NCBI RefSeq assembly: GCF_001005315.1
Contig: NZ_LBMG01000004.1
Location: forward strand, 124,001-188,000
DNA from: Kordia jejudonensis
GTDB lineage: Bacteria; Bacteroidota; Bacteroidia; Flavobacteriales; Flavobacteriaceae
Reading direction: 5' to 3'
Length of the DNA: 64,000 nucleotides
Part shown: positions 35,176 through 43,469 of the stretch, piece by piece
Numbering within the stretch: the first letter of the stretch is position 1
How the letters are laid out: every line of letters starts with the position of its first letter
Program-made: the position numbers and the translations under genes
The notes under the pieces: model-generated
The model's database searches: none
Told to the model about the DNA's origin: nothing
The model's input: only the letters and a program-made list of their open reading frames with translations

Positions 35176-36837
35176 TTAGTTTTTAAGTAATTTAAAGGTT
35201 TTTGTATGAGTTTTGGAAGCAATATTAACTACGTACATTCCTGTGTTCATTGTTGAAACATCAATCAGCGATTGCGAATTTTTCAAGTTTCCTTTTGTGA
35301 TCAAATTTCCTAATACATCATAAATTTCGTAGCGAAATGATTCCTGCATACCAGAAAAGCGAATCCTGTTTGATGTAGGATTTGGATACATTTGTATAGC
35401 AGTTGTTTCAAAATTTGTAGTACTCAAAACGCTTGCATCTGTGAGACTTGTCAGTTCGTTTCCGTTTCCAGATTTTGTGCCAGCAAACCAAAGTTTGTTT
35501 TGATATTCAAGAAGTGAGAAAGAGGAAATTAGTAAAATTTCTTCCGAGTTTCCTGTCAGCACTTCTGTTCCCGCAGGTGTTCCGTTGGTAACCCACAATT
35601 GTTGTGAATCAAAATAGAAGAGTTTGTTAGCATACACAACCGCTTTTAAAAATTCTATAGATTCTCCTGTGTCAGTTGCCGAAATTACTTTGACTGTTCC
35701 ACTTTCGGTTCCGTCGGTTTTCCACAATTCAAAATCAGAAGTGCTATTGTCAGAAGCGGCAAAGTACAATTCGTTATTATAAATGGTAAAGTTCGGAATG
35801 CCCAAGCCGCTCGCAAGATTGTCCGTATCAATATCTTTGACCAAACTTGCCGTAGTTCCATCGGTTTTCCAAAGTTCCGAACCAATGATTTGTCCTGATG
35901 TTCCGTTGTAGCTTCGAGCTTTAAAATAGAGTTCGTTATTAAAAATGGTCAAATACGAAGGATTGCTTCCTAAACCAAATGCAGGATTCAGATTATTAGG
36001 GAAAATATCGTGTTTTATCGTTGTTCCTGCAAAGGTTCCGTCGGTTTTCCACAATTCGCGACCTTCAGGCGAAGTATTATCTTCAGCAACAAAAAGCAAT
36101 TCGTTATTAAACACAATCATTTCTGAAATTAAATTCAAATTACTTCGTACCAATACTGTATTCGCAGTTGTTCCGTCGGTTTTCCACAATTCGCCATTTC
36201 CGCCACGATTTACATAAAAATATAACAATCCGTTATACACAACACCTAAGATATTTTTCCCAGGTTTTGTCATAAATGTTGGTGCGCCGTTGGTAGCAGC
36301 TTCAAAGTTTTTTACGGAAACTGTTCCAACTTCGGTTCCGTCTGTTTTCCAAAGTTCTATAGACGAATTGGTGCTTCCGCGGAAATATAATTCTCCATTG
36401 TATTCTACAAATAGTTGATTGTCATCATTCGAATTAAAATCCAAACCACTTGACGAACCTGTTCTGATATCTTTCAGCAAAACCGTTCCTGCATCGGTTC
36501 CGTCGGTTTTGTATAATTCTTGTCCAATACCAGAAACAAACGCTGAAAAATATAGTTCGCCATTCATTACATAAAACGATTCGGGCGAATATCCTGCGCC
36601 ACTATTTAGGTTTGTAGCAACAATTTGTGTTCCTGCGGCAGTTCCGTCACTTTTGTATAGTTTTTTAAATGAAGGTGTAATTTCGGAAGCCTGAAAGTAC
36701 AATTGTCCATTTAATTCCGTGAGGTATTTTGGCGCACTTCCGTTGCTTCCTGCCCAAATATCAATTTGATCAAACGTATATTGTGCATGTATTTGAAATG
36801 CTGTACATAGTAAAATTGTGAGTAGTATTTTTTTCAT
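35176..36837 (-). CDS. T9SS-sorted protein with ELWKTDGT repeats
   Basis: 553 residues from ATG 36837, which opens a signal peptide (MKKILLTILLCTAFQIHAQ). It contains eight repeats of about 50 residues marked by E-L-W-K-T-D-G-T-x-x-G-T (the first is KLYKSDGTAAGT, the last QLWVTNGTPAGT), alternating with NNELYFxA segments. This looks like a beta-propeller. The C-terminus is a type A T9SS sorting signal (MYPNPTSNRIRFSG to KTFKLLKN). The product should reach the cell surface. It lies between a small secreted protein gene (19-base gap) and the beta-roll gene (7-base gap). Ligand unknown. Confidence 0.82.
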   Translation of the reverse strand: MKKILLTILLCTAFQIHAQYTFDQIDIWAGSNGSAPKYLTELNGQLYFQASEITPSFKKLYKSDGTAAGTQIVATNLNSGAGYSPESFYVMNGELYFSAFVSGIGQELYKTDGTDAGTVLLKDIRTGSSSGLDFNSNDDNQLFVEYNGELYFRGSTNSSIELWKTDGTEVGTVSVKNFEAATNGAPTFMTKPGKNILGVVYNGLLYFYVNRGGNGELWKTDGTTANTVLVRSNLNLISEMIVFNNELLFVAEDNTSPEGRELWKTDGTFAGTTIKHDIFPNNLNPAFGLGSNPSYLTIFNNELYFKARSYNGTSGQIIGSELWKTDGTTASLVKDIDTDNLASGLGIPNFTIYNNELYFAASDNSTSDFELWKTDGTESGTVKVISATDTGESIEFLKAVVYANKLFYFDSQQLWVTNGTPAGTEVLTGNSEEILLISSFSLLEYQNKLWFAGTKSGNGNELTSLTDASVLSTTNFETTAIQMYPNPTSNRIRFSGMQESFRYEIYDVLGNLITKGNLKNSQSLIDVSTMNTGMYVVNIASKTHTKTFKLLKN

Positions 36838-36856
36838 ACTTGTTTTGATTAGCATA

Positions 36857-37408
36857 TTATTTTCTTCGTGATTCGTTTACGGCAAATTCAACTTTTACAT
36901 TGGTTGTTATTGTTTTTTCAGAACCGTCATCCATACGAATTCTGAGTGTGGCAGTATCTTCAAAATTGCCTGAAACGGTTCTTCGTTTTTTAACAATTCC
37001 TTCGTTCCAATTGCTCACATTTGTAATATTTGTAGTGGTACAACCAGTAAAATCGCCATCAATACGTTTGTAACTTTTACTATTGTTGAGGTCAATAAAG
37101 TTGATGCTTCCACAACCTTGCATACTTTCTTTCGGTTGATGCGTTCCTTTGGAAGCTTCGCCCATGAAATACCGATTGATGTAATGAATTTGAAAACCGT
37201 CTGCCGTCATCAATTTTGAAGCATTTACATTGCATGCGCCTTCAAAAAATTCAATGTTTGCCTGACTTGCAAAGTTTCCCTTTTCAGGATAAAATGTGTG
37301 TGTTCCTTTTAACGGGCCATCACTAAATGTTACCGTAATGAAATGTTTTTTGTTAGTGGTAAAACAGAATGCAGTTAGAATGCATATGCATAAGAATAGT
37401 TTTTTCAT
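36857..37408 (-). CDS. Small secreted protein, function unknown
   Basis: 183 residues with an N-terminal signal (MKKLFLCICILTAFCFT). The body begins HFITVTFSDGPLKGTHTFYPEKG and contains four cysteines after the signal. The central part (GEASKGTHQPKESMQGCGSINF) and the C-terminal strand-rich part (RTVSGNFEDTATLRIRMDDG) suggest a beta-sandwich. No family recognised. It lies in the surface-protein operon, 10 bases after DUF4412 and 19 bases before the T9SS gene. Confidence 0.68.
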   Translation of the reverse strand: MKKLFLCICILTAFCFTTNKKHFITVTFSDGPLKGTHTFYPEKGNFASQANIEFFEGACNVNASKLMTADGFQIHYINRYFMGEASKGTHQPKESMQGCGSINFIDLNNSKSYKRIDGDFTGCTTTNITNVSNWNEGIVKKRRTVSGNFEDTATLRIRMDDGSEKTITTNVKVEFAVNESRRK

Positions 37409-37418
37409 GAGTTTGTTT

Positions 37419-38186
37419 TTACATTGATGTATAGGCGTTCGCGTCTATTTTTACATTTATATTTGTATCTAGTTTGACAACTTTTATGGAACTTTTTTCA
37501 TTGTTACTTTCAAACCGTAATTCCATCACAAAACCTTCAAATGGACCGTTTTCTTTCATGCCTAAAATTGGTATAAACTTTCCTTGGATTGGAAAATTTT
37601 TGGTTACCCAAGCGTGTACTTTTCCACCTTCATTTTCATAGAAATATTCGTAACAGGTATACCCAAGAATCGTTTTCGTTTTTCCTGTTTTGACCAGCTC
37701 ACTTTTTTGTGGCACTTTTGAGGTATAATCAATAGTTCCCATTTCTTCTTTAGAAACTTTTTTCTTGATTTTCATGCCAGGCATATTCATAAACATGGTG
37801 CTTGAATTTGGCGTAATAACAGCGTACACTTCTCCGCTTGAAGCATCTTGTTCAGTGTTCAATTTCATGCAAATGATGTTTGAATTTTTCTTGTCAAATA
37901 GAAAATCGAGCTGAGCTTTTTCGTTTCCTTCAGCTTCTATTTCAATGGTAATACTTTGATTAAAAGTGTATGAATTTGCAGTGTTTTCGGCATTTATAGC
38001 AGGTTTCTTTTTCTTGCCTAACATGTTGTCAAGCATTTTATCAGCTGCTTTTTCAGCTTCTTCCATCGCTTTTTGTTCTGCTTTGTTTTCTACTTTTTCC
38101 TGAATGCGTTTTAAGAGTTGCGCATGGCTTATTTGACACGCAAAAAATAGCATCACACACAAACTGATTTTAAAAATTGGTTTCAT
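37419..38186 (-). CDS. DUF4412 family secreted protein
   Basis: 255 residues with a signal peptide (MKPIFKISLCVMLFFACQISHAQ), then a charged, helix-forming stretch rich in Glu, Lys and Ala (ERIQEKVENKAEQKAMEEAEKAADKMLDN), then a beta-rich DUF4412 domain with the family-type segment GKTKTILGYTCYEYFYENEGGKVHAWVT. DUF4412 proteins have a lipoprotein-carrier-like fold and are periplasmic; their ligands are unknown. It is the first gene of the minus-strand surface-protein operon and diverges from the ECF sigma gene; 111 bases with an inverted repeat lie between them. Confidence 0.8.
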   Translation of the reverse strand: MKPIFKISLCVMLFFACQISHAQLLKRIQEKVENKAEQKAMEEAEKAADKMLDNMLGKKKKPAINAENTANSYTFNQSITIEIEAEGNEKAQLDFLFDKKNSNIICMKLNTEQDASSGEVYAVITPNSSTMFMNMPGMKIKKKVSKEEMGTIDYTSKVPQKSELVKTGKTKTILGYTCYEYFYENEGGKVHAWVTKNFPIQGKFIPILGMKENGPFEGFVMELRFESNNEKSSIKVVKLDTNINVKIDANAYTSM

Positions 38187-38227
38187 TGTTATTAGGTTTC
38201 ATTTCCTCTTTATATATTTACGAAGGA

Positions 38228-38278
38228 AAAGGTTAACACGTCAGTGAAATAAAATTTTAAATCGTAGTGTTAACCTTT
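38228..38278. promoter_or_regulatory. Perfect 12-bp inverted repeat in the divergent sigma/DUF4412 promoter
   Basis: Arms AAAGGTTAACAC (38228-38239) and GTGTTAACCTTT (38267-38278), 27-base spacer. On each strand the same 12-mer GTGTTAACCTTT points toward a start: 19 bases before the sigma gene (plus) and 41 bases before DUF4412 (minus). It could be two copies of a promoter element or one large operator, coordinating both operons. Confidence 0.6.
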
Positions 38279-38297
38279 CGTTTTGAGTTCAGACTAA

Positions 38298-38837
38298 ATG
38301 GAAAAGCAACACGTAGATTTACAAACCCGATTGCGCAGTGATGATAAAAAGGCGCTAGAAGAAGTGTATCTCAATTACAAAGAAGCTTTTGTGAGTTACG
38401 GACTGCGTTTTCGTTTGGATCGTGAAGATTTGATTGATGTGTATCAAGATAGTGTGATTGCGATGTATCAGAATTTCATTCAAAAACAAACACAGTTGGA
38501 CGACAGTAGTTTAAAAACCTATTTGTTTAGTATTGGGAAACATAAAATTTACGATCGTTTAAGAGAACGAAAACAATTGGTTGGTGCCGTTGAACAGGAA
38601 GATGATTATGAAGAAATTGTGTTCACAGAAACCGTTTTATCTGAAGAACAACAACAGTTGCGAAAGTATTTTGGGCATTTGGGCGAAAGTTGCCAGCATA
38701 TTTTACGTTTGTTCTATTATCGTGGTTTGAGTATTAAAGAAATTGTGTCGCAAACGCACTATAAAGATGAAAATACAGTAAAGAGTCATAAATCAAGGTG
38801 TTTGAAGAAATTGATAACACTGATTAAGAACGATTGA
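38298..38837 (+). CDS. ECF-type RNA polymerase sigma factor
   Basis: 179 residues. Region 2 (LRFRLDREDLIDVYQDSVIAMYQNF, residues about 35-65) binds core polymerase and -10 DNA; region 4 (SCQHILRLFYYRGLSIKEIVSQTHYKDENTVKSHKSRCLKKL, residues about 130-172) is the -35 helix-turn-helix. No extra domain. The next gene starts 3 bases after its stop and encodes a membrane protein with an anti-sigma-like N-terminus, the usual sigma/anti-sigma pair. The inverted repeat at 38228-38278 precedes it, so it may activate its own promoter and that of the divergent surface-protein operon. Confidence 0.9.
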   Translation: MEKQHVDLQTRLRSDDKKALEEVYLNYKEAFVSYGLRFRLDREDLIDVYQDSVIAMYQNFIQKQTQLDDSSLKTYLFSIGKHKIYDRLRERKQLVGAVEQEDDYEEIVFTETVLSEEQQQLRKYFGHLGESCQHILRLFYYRGLSIKEIVSQTHYKDENTVKSHKSRCLKKLITLIKND

Positions 38838-38840
38838 CAG

Positions 38841-39578
38841 ATGGATACAGACGAATTGATTCAAAAATACATACACGGAAGTTTAAGCGAAACCGAACAG
38901 CAACAGTTTGATACGTTGCTTGCTACGGATCCTGAGTTTGCAAACGCTGTGGCGGAATATGAAAACATTCATGCTGCTATCACTTCGCATGAAAAAGACG
39001 ATTTAAAAGCACAATTACAACAGTTAGAAACTACTTCCGAAACGACAAATGCGGCTAAACCTTCTCGAAACTATAAACGTTTGGCAATTGCAATTGTATT
39101 GTTGTTATTTTTTGGTTTGCTTGGAAATTACATCATTCAACAAGCAAATACGAATGAAACATTGTATGCAACTTATTTTGAACCGTATCCGAATGCGTTG
39201 CAACCTGTAACTCGTGGGCCAAGTGATGGAAAACTTCTTACGGAAGCTACGAGAGCATATGAAGCTAAAAATTACGAAGAAGCGATTAAAACTTTCGATT
39301 TGATACAAGCAGGATTTGACAATCCGAATACAGAAATTTCATTTTACAAAGCGATGAGTTTGCTCAATTTAGGAAAAGAAAAAGAAGCTTTGGCTATTCT
39401 TCGCGAAATAAAACATCGTAAAACACGATTTACACCACAAATTTATTGGTATGGCGCGCTTATTCACATAAAACTTGATGAAAAAGAAAAGGCATTAAAA
39501 GCGTTGGAATATATGAAAACGATGAATTTTTCTTTTAAAATCAAGGAAAGAGACGCTTTATTGGCAAAATTACAATAG
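38841..39578 (+). CDS. Membrane TPR protein, probable anti-sigma factor
   Basis: 245 residues. Residues 1-50 resemble the anti-sigma N-terminal domain of Bacteroidota (DELIQKYIHGSLSETEQQQFDTLLATDPEFANAVAEY). A single membrane helix spans about 81-100 (LAIAIVLLLFFGLLGNYIIQ). The periplasmic part starts with TLYATYFEPYPN, a sequence typical of this family, then has two or three TPR repeats (EAKNYEEAIKTFDLIQAG, ISFYKAMSLLNLGKEKEALAILREI). It is translationally close to the sigma gene (3-base gap). The inferred role is holding the sigma factor at the membrane and sensing a periplasmic partner, perhaps the TPR-CHAT protein. Confidence 0.75.
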   Translation: MDTDELIQKYIHGSLSETEQQQFDTLLATDPEFANAVAEYENIHAAITSHEKDDLKAQLQQLETTSETTNAAKPSRNYKRLAIAIVLLLFFGLLGNYIIQQANTNETLYATYFEPYPNALQPVTRGPSDGKLLTEATRAYEAKNYEEAIKTFDLIQAGFDNPNTEISFYKAMSLLNLGKEKEALAILREIKHRKTRFTPQIYWYGALIHIKLDEKEKALKALEYMKTMNFSFKIKERDALLAKLQ

Positions 39579-39689
39579 ACTTTTTTTGTATTATTTTTTT
39601 TCGTAGCGAAGCGAAGTCGTAATTTATAAATACCGTTTTATTTCCTTTTTTTGAAACCCAATATTTTATAAATCACGATTACTATCGTT

Positions 39690-39719
39690 TTGTAATGGTT
39701 TGATTATGAGGTAGTTTTG
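39690..39719 (+). promoter_or_regulatory. Full Bacteroidota consensus promoter of the solo peptide gene
   Basis: TTG (39690-39692), 19-base spacer, TAGTTTTG (39712-39719), matching TTG-N17-20-TAnnTTTG. Transcription should start near 39726, giving a leader of about 24 bases before ATG 39750. Confidence 0.75.
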
Positions 39720-39749
39720 ATTCAATGTTTAACCACAAAATATACTATT

Positions 39750-39959
39750 ATGAAAAAAAAGAATTTCAGAAGTTTATCGCTTAACAAAAAATCAATTTCA
39801 GTATTATCAACAGATGCAGCAAAAGGTGGATCATCAAGACCTCCAGTTGGACAATCAGTAGATCAGACTTGTACAGGTATGGCATCTTGCGGAAATTGTA
39901 CAGTAGATTGTTCTACAAATCCTTATGAAAGTATCTTTTTGTGCAACATGGATAAATAA
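39750..39959 (+). CDS. RiPP precursor peptide, LNKxSIS leader (69 aa)
   Basis: 69 residues from ATG 39750, chosen because the leader MKKKNFRSLSLNKKSISVL begins there and because the promoter at 39690-39719 would leave an earlier ATG (39717) untranscribed. A Gly-Gly site (DAAKGG, residues about 22-27) precedes a core with five cysteines (QTCTGMASCGNCTVDC, then FLCNMDK). It is solitary. It is followed by a long inverted repeat like that after the gene at 19212. No modification enzymes are near. Confidence 0.78.
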   Translation: MKKKNFRSLSLNKKSISVLSTDAAKGGSSRPPVGQSVDQTCTGMASCGNCTVDCSTNPYESIFLCNMDK

Positions 39960-39977
39960 TAACATTTGTATGTTGAT

Positions 39978-40106
39978 AGGCTGTCTGAAAAGCTAAATTT
40001 TCGTCAAGCCGAACTTGATTCGGTTTCTCATCATCATTGAAAATCAGTGTTATGAGATTCTGAATTGAATTCAGAATGACGCTTATTTATACTTTTTAGA
40101 CAGTCT
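39978..40106. terminator. Long inverted repeat / bidirectional terminator
   Basis: AGGCTGTCTGAAAAG (39978-39992) pairs with CTTTTTAGACAGTCT (40092-40106). The loop holds two REP-like units (GTCAAGCCGAACTTGATTCGG and TTCTGAATTGAATTCAGAA). It separates the peptide gene from the convergent Maf gene and is homologous to the element at 19455-19540. Confidence 0.7.
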
Positions 40107-40109
40107 TTT

Positions 40110-40712
40110 TTAGTTTTCAGGAAAGAGTTGTGCTATTTCCGAAAATACCTTGTACACCAAATGTGTTGGCAAACCTACAACATTAGCATACGAACCTTCA
40201 ATACGTGCAACTTTTGTGTAGCCAATCCATTCTTGAATGCCGTATGCGCCAGCTTTGTCAAACGGTTTAAAATTATTTATGTAGTACCAAATTTCATCTT
40301 CGGTCATGTCTTCAAAAATCACTTTTGTAATTTCATGCACTACTTTTTGTGAAGTTGCGGTCGTAAAACAAACCGACGTAATGACTTCGTGACTTTTGCC
40401 TTTCATGGCGAAAATCATATCAAATGCTTCTTGTGCATCTTGTGGTTTTGCAAGTGAAACACCTTCATGCCAAACTACTGTATCTGAAGTCACTAATACT
40501 TCATTCGCTTTTAACTCATTTGTAAAAACTGAAGCTTTTAGTTTAGCTAAGTAATCTGAAATTTCATGATGTTGTAGCTGTTCAGGATAGACTTCTTCAA
40601 CGGATTTTAAACGAATTTCAAAGTCCAACCCTAAGTCTTTAAAAAACTGTTGTCTTCTTGGCGAACCAGAAGCTAAAATGATATGGTATTTCTCAGAGAG
40701 TTTGTGTAGCAT
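40110..40712 (-). CDS. maf: Maf family nucleotide pyrophosphatase
   Basis: 200 residues with all Maf marks: LASGSPRRQQFF (SxRR phosphate-binding loop, residues 13-24), a KA segment (KLKASVFTNEL), the catalytic SDTVVWHEG and GAYGIQEW, SYANVVGLP near the end. Maf enzymes hydrolyse non-canonical or modified nucleotides (dTTP/UTP or m7GTP type) to monophosphates. It is last in a minus-strand operon after UbiA (6-base gap), KdsC-like and DUF2520 genes, an order that recurs in flavobacteria. Confidence 0.93.
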   Translation of the reverse strand: MLHKLSEKYHIILASGSPRRQQFFKDLGLDFEIRLKSVEEVYPEQLQHHEISDYLAKLKASVFTNELKANEVLVTSDTVVWHEGVSLAKPQDAQEAFDMIFAMKGKSHEVITSVCFTTATSQKVVHEITKVIFEDMTEDEIWYYINNFKPFDKAGAYGIQEWIGYTKVARIEGSYANVVGLPTHLVYKVFSEIAQLFPEN

Positions 40713-40718
40713 AATTTT

Positions 40719-41660
40719 TTAGGATAGTAAAGATGAGAATTTATCAAATCGGTCGAAATAATGAATAATGACGGTTGACAGAATTCCAAATAGCATAATT
40801 AATTTTAATAAAAGTGATATGATTTTATATTCTCGTTTGGTATCTGCTTGCCAAATTTTGATGATACAATAGAGTAGTGGTAATAGTATTGTGAGCAATA
40901 CATACGCTGTTGTAATCGTTTTTCCTTGTAAATATTCGCTTATTATATACAGAATAAAAACAATCGTCAATCCTGCTAAAACAGCAACAATTTTGTTCAC
41001 TCTATTTCTTCCCAAAACAATGGAAAGTGTGTTCATATTTGCATTATAATCGCCATTTACATCTTCGTTATCTTTTACAAGTTCACGCATGAGATTGATT
41101 AGAAAGGCAAAAATGGCGTAGATTTCAATGGCGATTAACGAAAAATCGTTGAAAAGATTAAAATGTTTTCCACGGACTGTATGTTCTTTGTTGAATGCAA
41201 TTAAAATCAATAAACTACTTGCTACCAATATGGAAACTATCACATTTCCCAGAATAGGAATTTTTTTTATATGTGAACTGTACAAAAACAACAATCCTGC
41301 AATTGCTAGAAAAATCAATGAAATCCATGTACGATTGATCGCAAAACCAACATAGCTTCCGAGACCAATTCCCACGAAAGTGAAGATAAAGTAGAGTAGA
41401 TAAGCGTTCTTTTTGGAAATATATGTATCAATAAACAATTTGTGAGGTTTGTTGATTCGATCGGTTTCTACATCAAAAATATCGTTGATAATATTTCCGC
41501 CAGCAGCAATCAAAATCGTAGCCAATACTACCAAGGAAAATAAACCTATTTTTATATAACAATCGTCAAAAGGAACAATCCAATAGTAAAAAAAGAGGAA
41601 TTGCGTCAGCGCAATCATGACCAAGTTTGGAAAACGAATAAGTTGTAAAAACTTTGCCAT
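40719..41660 (-). CDS. UbiA-family prenyltransferase (geranylgeranylglycerol-phosphate type)
   Basis: 313 residues with about nine membrane helices. The first Asp-rich prenyl-diphosphate site is NIINDIFDVETDRINKPHK (Asn56, Asp60, Asp63, Asp67); the second region is DNEDVNGDYNANMNTLSIVLGRNRV. In Bacteroidota this operon position usually holds a geranylgeranylglycerol-phosphate geranylgeranyltransferase-like enzyme. It transfers a prenyl chain to an acceptor in the inner membrane; which acceptor cannot be decided here. It lies between KdsC-like and Maf genes. Confidence 0.85.
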   Translation of the reverse strand: MAKFLQLIRFPNLVMIALTQFLFFYYWIVPFDDCYIKIGLFSLVVLATILIAAGGNIINDIFDVETDRINKPHKLFIDTYISKKNAYLLYFIFTFVGIGLGSYVGFAINRTWISLIFLAIAGLLFLYSSHIKKIPILGNVIVSILVASSLLILIAFNKEHTVRGKHFNLFNDFSLIAIEIYAIFAFLINLMRELVKDNEDVNGDYNANMNTLSIVLGRNRVNKIVAVLAGLTIVFILYIISEYLQGKTITTAYVLLTILLPLLYCIIKIWQADTKREYKIISLLLKLIMLFGILSTVIIHYFDRFDKFSSLLS

Positions 41661-41673
41661 GAATTTTTATAAT

Positions 41674-42219
41674 TTAATCGTACTTAGCGTCAAAATTATC
41701 ATCCCATTTTCCTTGTACTTTCATCACTTGACGAATCACATCTCTTGCTGCACCTTTTCCTCCATCAACATGTGAAATGTATTTGCAAATTTCTAAGACT
41801 TCATATGCGGCATCTTGTGGACATGTAGATAATCCGACACGTTTTAATACAGGAACATCTGGAATGTCATCGCCCATGTACAATACGTTTTCAAGCTTGA
41901 TGTTTTTCTTCGCAATATATTCGTCTAATTGTTCTACTTTTTGATGCGCACCTAAGTAAATATCTGTAATTCCCAATCCTTGTAAGCGTTTGCGAACACC
42001 TTCATTGGTGCCACCAGAAATAATACAAACATTATACCCATTCATCACGGCAGTTTTCAGCGCATAACCGTCTTTGATATTCATGCGACGTAACATTTCG
42101 CCTGTAGAAGTGACTGTTACCGTTCCGTCGGTCAATACACCATCAACATCAAAAATAAAGGTGTCAATATGGTTTAAATATTCTTTGTAGCTTTTAGTGT
42201 CTTCCATAAGTTTTTGCAA
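41674..42219 (-). CDS. KdsC-type HAD phosphatase (KDO 8-phosphate phosphatase-like)
   Basis: 181 residues, a HAD fold without a cap domain. Motif I is FDVDGVLTDG (Asp24 nucleophile, Asp26), motif II ISGG, motif III Lys near GAHQKVEQLDEYIAKKN, motif IV YMGDDIPDVPVLKRVGLS. This is the C0 type that forms tetramers. KdsC removes phosphate from 3-deoxy-D-manno-octulosonate 8-phosphate for lipopolysaccharide core. It overlaps the DUF2520 gene by 26 bases from this start, or by 14 from the in-frame ATG at 42207, which is also plausible. Confidence 0.88.
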   Translation of the reverse strand: MQKLMEDTKSYKEYLNHIDTFIFDVDGVLTDGTVTVTSTGEMLRRMNIKDGYALKTAVMNGYNVCIISGGTNEGVRKRLQGLGITDIYLGAHQKVEQLDEYIAKKNIKLENVLYMGDDIPDVPVLKRVGLSTCPQDAAYEVLEICKYISHVDGGKGAARDVIRQVMKVQGKWDDNFDAKYD

Positions 42220-42952
42220 TTGATTGCGTGAGCAAGGTATATATTTCTTTGTGAATGTCTTTGTCTAATTTTTCTAAATGACTGTCAATTGTTTTCTGAT
42301 CGCCGCGTTTTGCCGGACCAGTTTGTGCCATATACGGCGTTAGTGTGTTTATTTTCGCCGCGGTTTCCTGAATGAGTGGACTCAATATTTCAAAAGGAAC
42401 ATTGTTGCTTTCACAAATTTCATGTGCAATTCGGTATAAATGATTGCTAAAATTATTTACAAAAACGGCTGAAACATGCAAGGCTCGTCGTTGTTCCGAA
42501 CTTATTTTATATGATGTAGTTCCGATAGCATCTGCTACTTTTTGCAAGATTTTAAAATCTGCTTTCTCTCCGCTTTCCAAACAGATAGGAATAGTAGAAA
42601 AATCGATCTGAATGCCTTTTGTAAACGTTTGCAACGGATAAAACACACCACGTCTATTCTTTTTGTGCAATTCATGCATGCTTACACTTCCAGACGTATG
42701 TACGACCAAACGATCTGTAAACGGTAATTTATTGGCAATACTTGGAATGGCATCATCTGTCACCGCAATAATGTAGATATCTGCTTCCGCAAGATGTTTT
42801 AAACTTGTGATTGTAGCTACATCTTTAAAGTACGATAACGCGCTTTTCGATCTGTTGTAGACTTGAATAACATCAAGCTTTTCAGCAGATTGAAACACGG
42901 TATACAAATGTTGCGCAATATTTCCAGCGCCTAAAATGACCATTTTTATCAT
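42194..42952 (-). CDS. Rossmann-fold DUF2520 protein
   Basis: 252 residues from ATG 42952, chosen because the Rossmann strand MIKMVILGAGNIAQHLYTVF starts there; a longer frame adds a cysteine-bearing stretch with no family match. Dinucleotide motif GAGNIA, then DIYIIAVTDDAIPSIANKLP, VVHTSGSVSMHEL and RRGVFYPLQTFTKG, followed by the DUF2520 C-terminal domain (RALHVSAVFVNNFSNHLYRIA). The architecture resembles pyrroline-carboxylate and ketopantoate reductases. Substrate unknown. First gene of the operon with KdsC-like, UbiA and Maf. Confidence 0.85.
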   Translation of the reverse strand: MIKMVILGAGNIAQHLYTVFQSAEKLDVIQVYNRSKSALSYFKDVATITSLKHLAEADIYIIAVTDDAIPSIANKLPFTDRLVVHTSGSVSMHELHKKNRRGVFYPLQTFTKGIQIDFSTIPICLESGEKADFKILQKVADAIGTTSYKISSEQRRALHVSAVFVNNFSNHLYRIAHEICESNNVPFEILSPLIQETAAKINTLTPYMAQTGPAKRGDQKTIDSHLEKLDKDIHKEIYTLLTQSIAKTYGRH

Positions 42953-43068
42953 GCCGCTAAAATAGTAACACTTTACGGTTTTTGAAACAAATTTTCCAAA
43001 CATGATAAATATCATGAAAAATAATAAACGGTGTTTCGATATTTGTCAAGAACAAAAACCACAAAACG

Positions 43069-43353
43069 ATGACTTTATATACAGAATATTACAACGAGTT
43101 TAAGAGCAAATACACTATGTACATTCCGCTAACAATTATTTTACAAAGTTGTATCGGAGGAATTGCTGCTATGTACATCCTTATGAACGGACTAGATACT
43201 ATTTCTGGCTTGGTGCAATTATTTTTATGTGTCATATTTACATCGTTTTACAATGCAGCAATTTTAGCACAATTAAGAGAAAAATGGGTGTTCAATATGT
43301 TGATATTAAGCTTGTTGCTTAATGTGATGTTTATTGTTGTAAACTCAATTTAA
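43069..43353 (+). CDS. Small membrane protein, function unknown
   Basis: 94 residues with three predicted helices (residues about 17-37, 45-65, 73-92). There are no motifs and no family was recognised. The start fits: the sequence begins MTLYTEYYNEF with charged residues before the first helix. It diverges from the DUF2520 gene (116 bases between starts) and is followed by the tandem-repeat block. Confidence 0.7.
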   Translation: MTLYTEYYNEFKSKYTMYIPLTIILQSCIGGIAAMYILMNGLDTISGLVQLFLCVIFTSFYNAAILAQLREKWVFNMLILSLLLNVMFIVVNSI

Positions 43354-43469
43354 AAAATAAAGCAGAAAATATAGGTTGAAGCATTTATATTTCTAACATT
43401 CTTACGTAAACACTAACACGCCAAGTTTTGTGAAACTCATTCACAGGGCTTGGTTCTTTTTTGTGTACA
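43354..43469. other. Gap before the tandem repeats
   Basis: No gene. It contains a palindrome-like segment CTAACACGCCAAGTTTTGTG (43419-43438) and a short T-run, and leads into the TAGGCT repeats. Confidence 0.4.
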
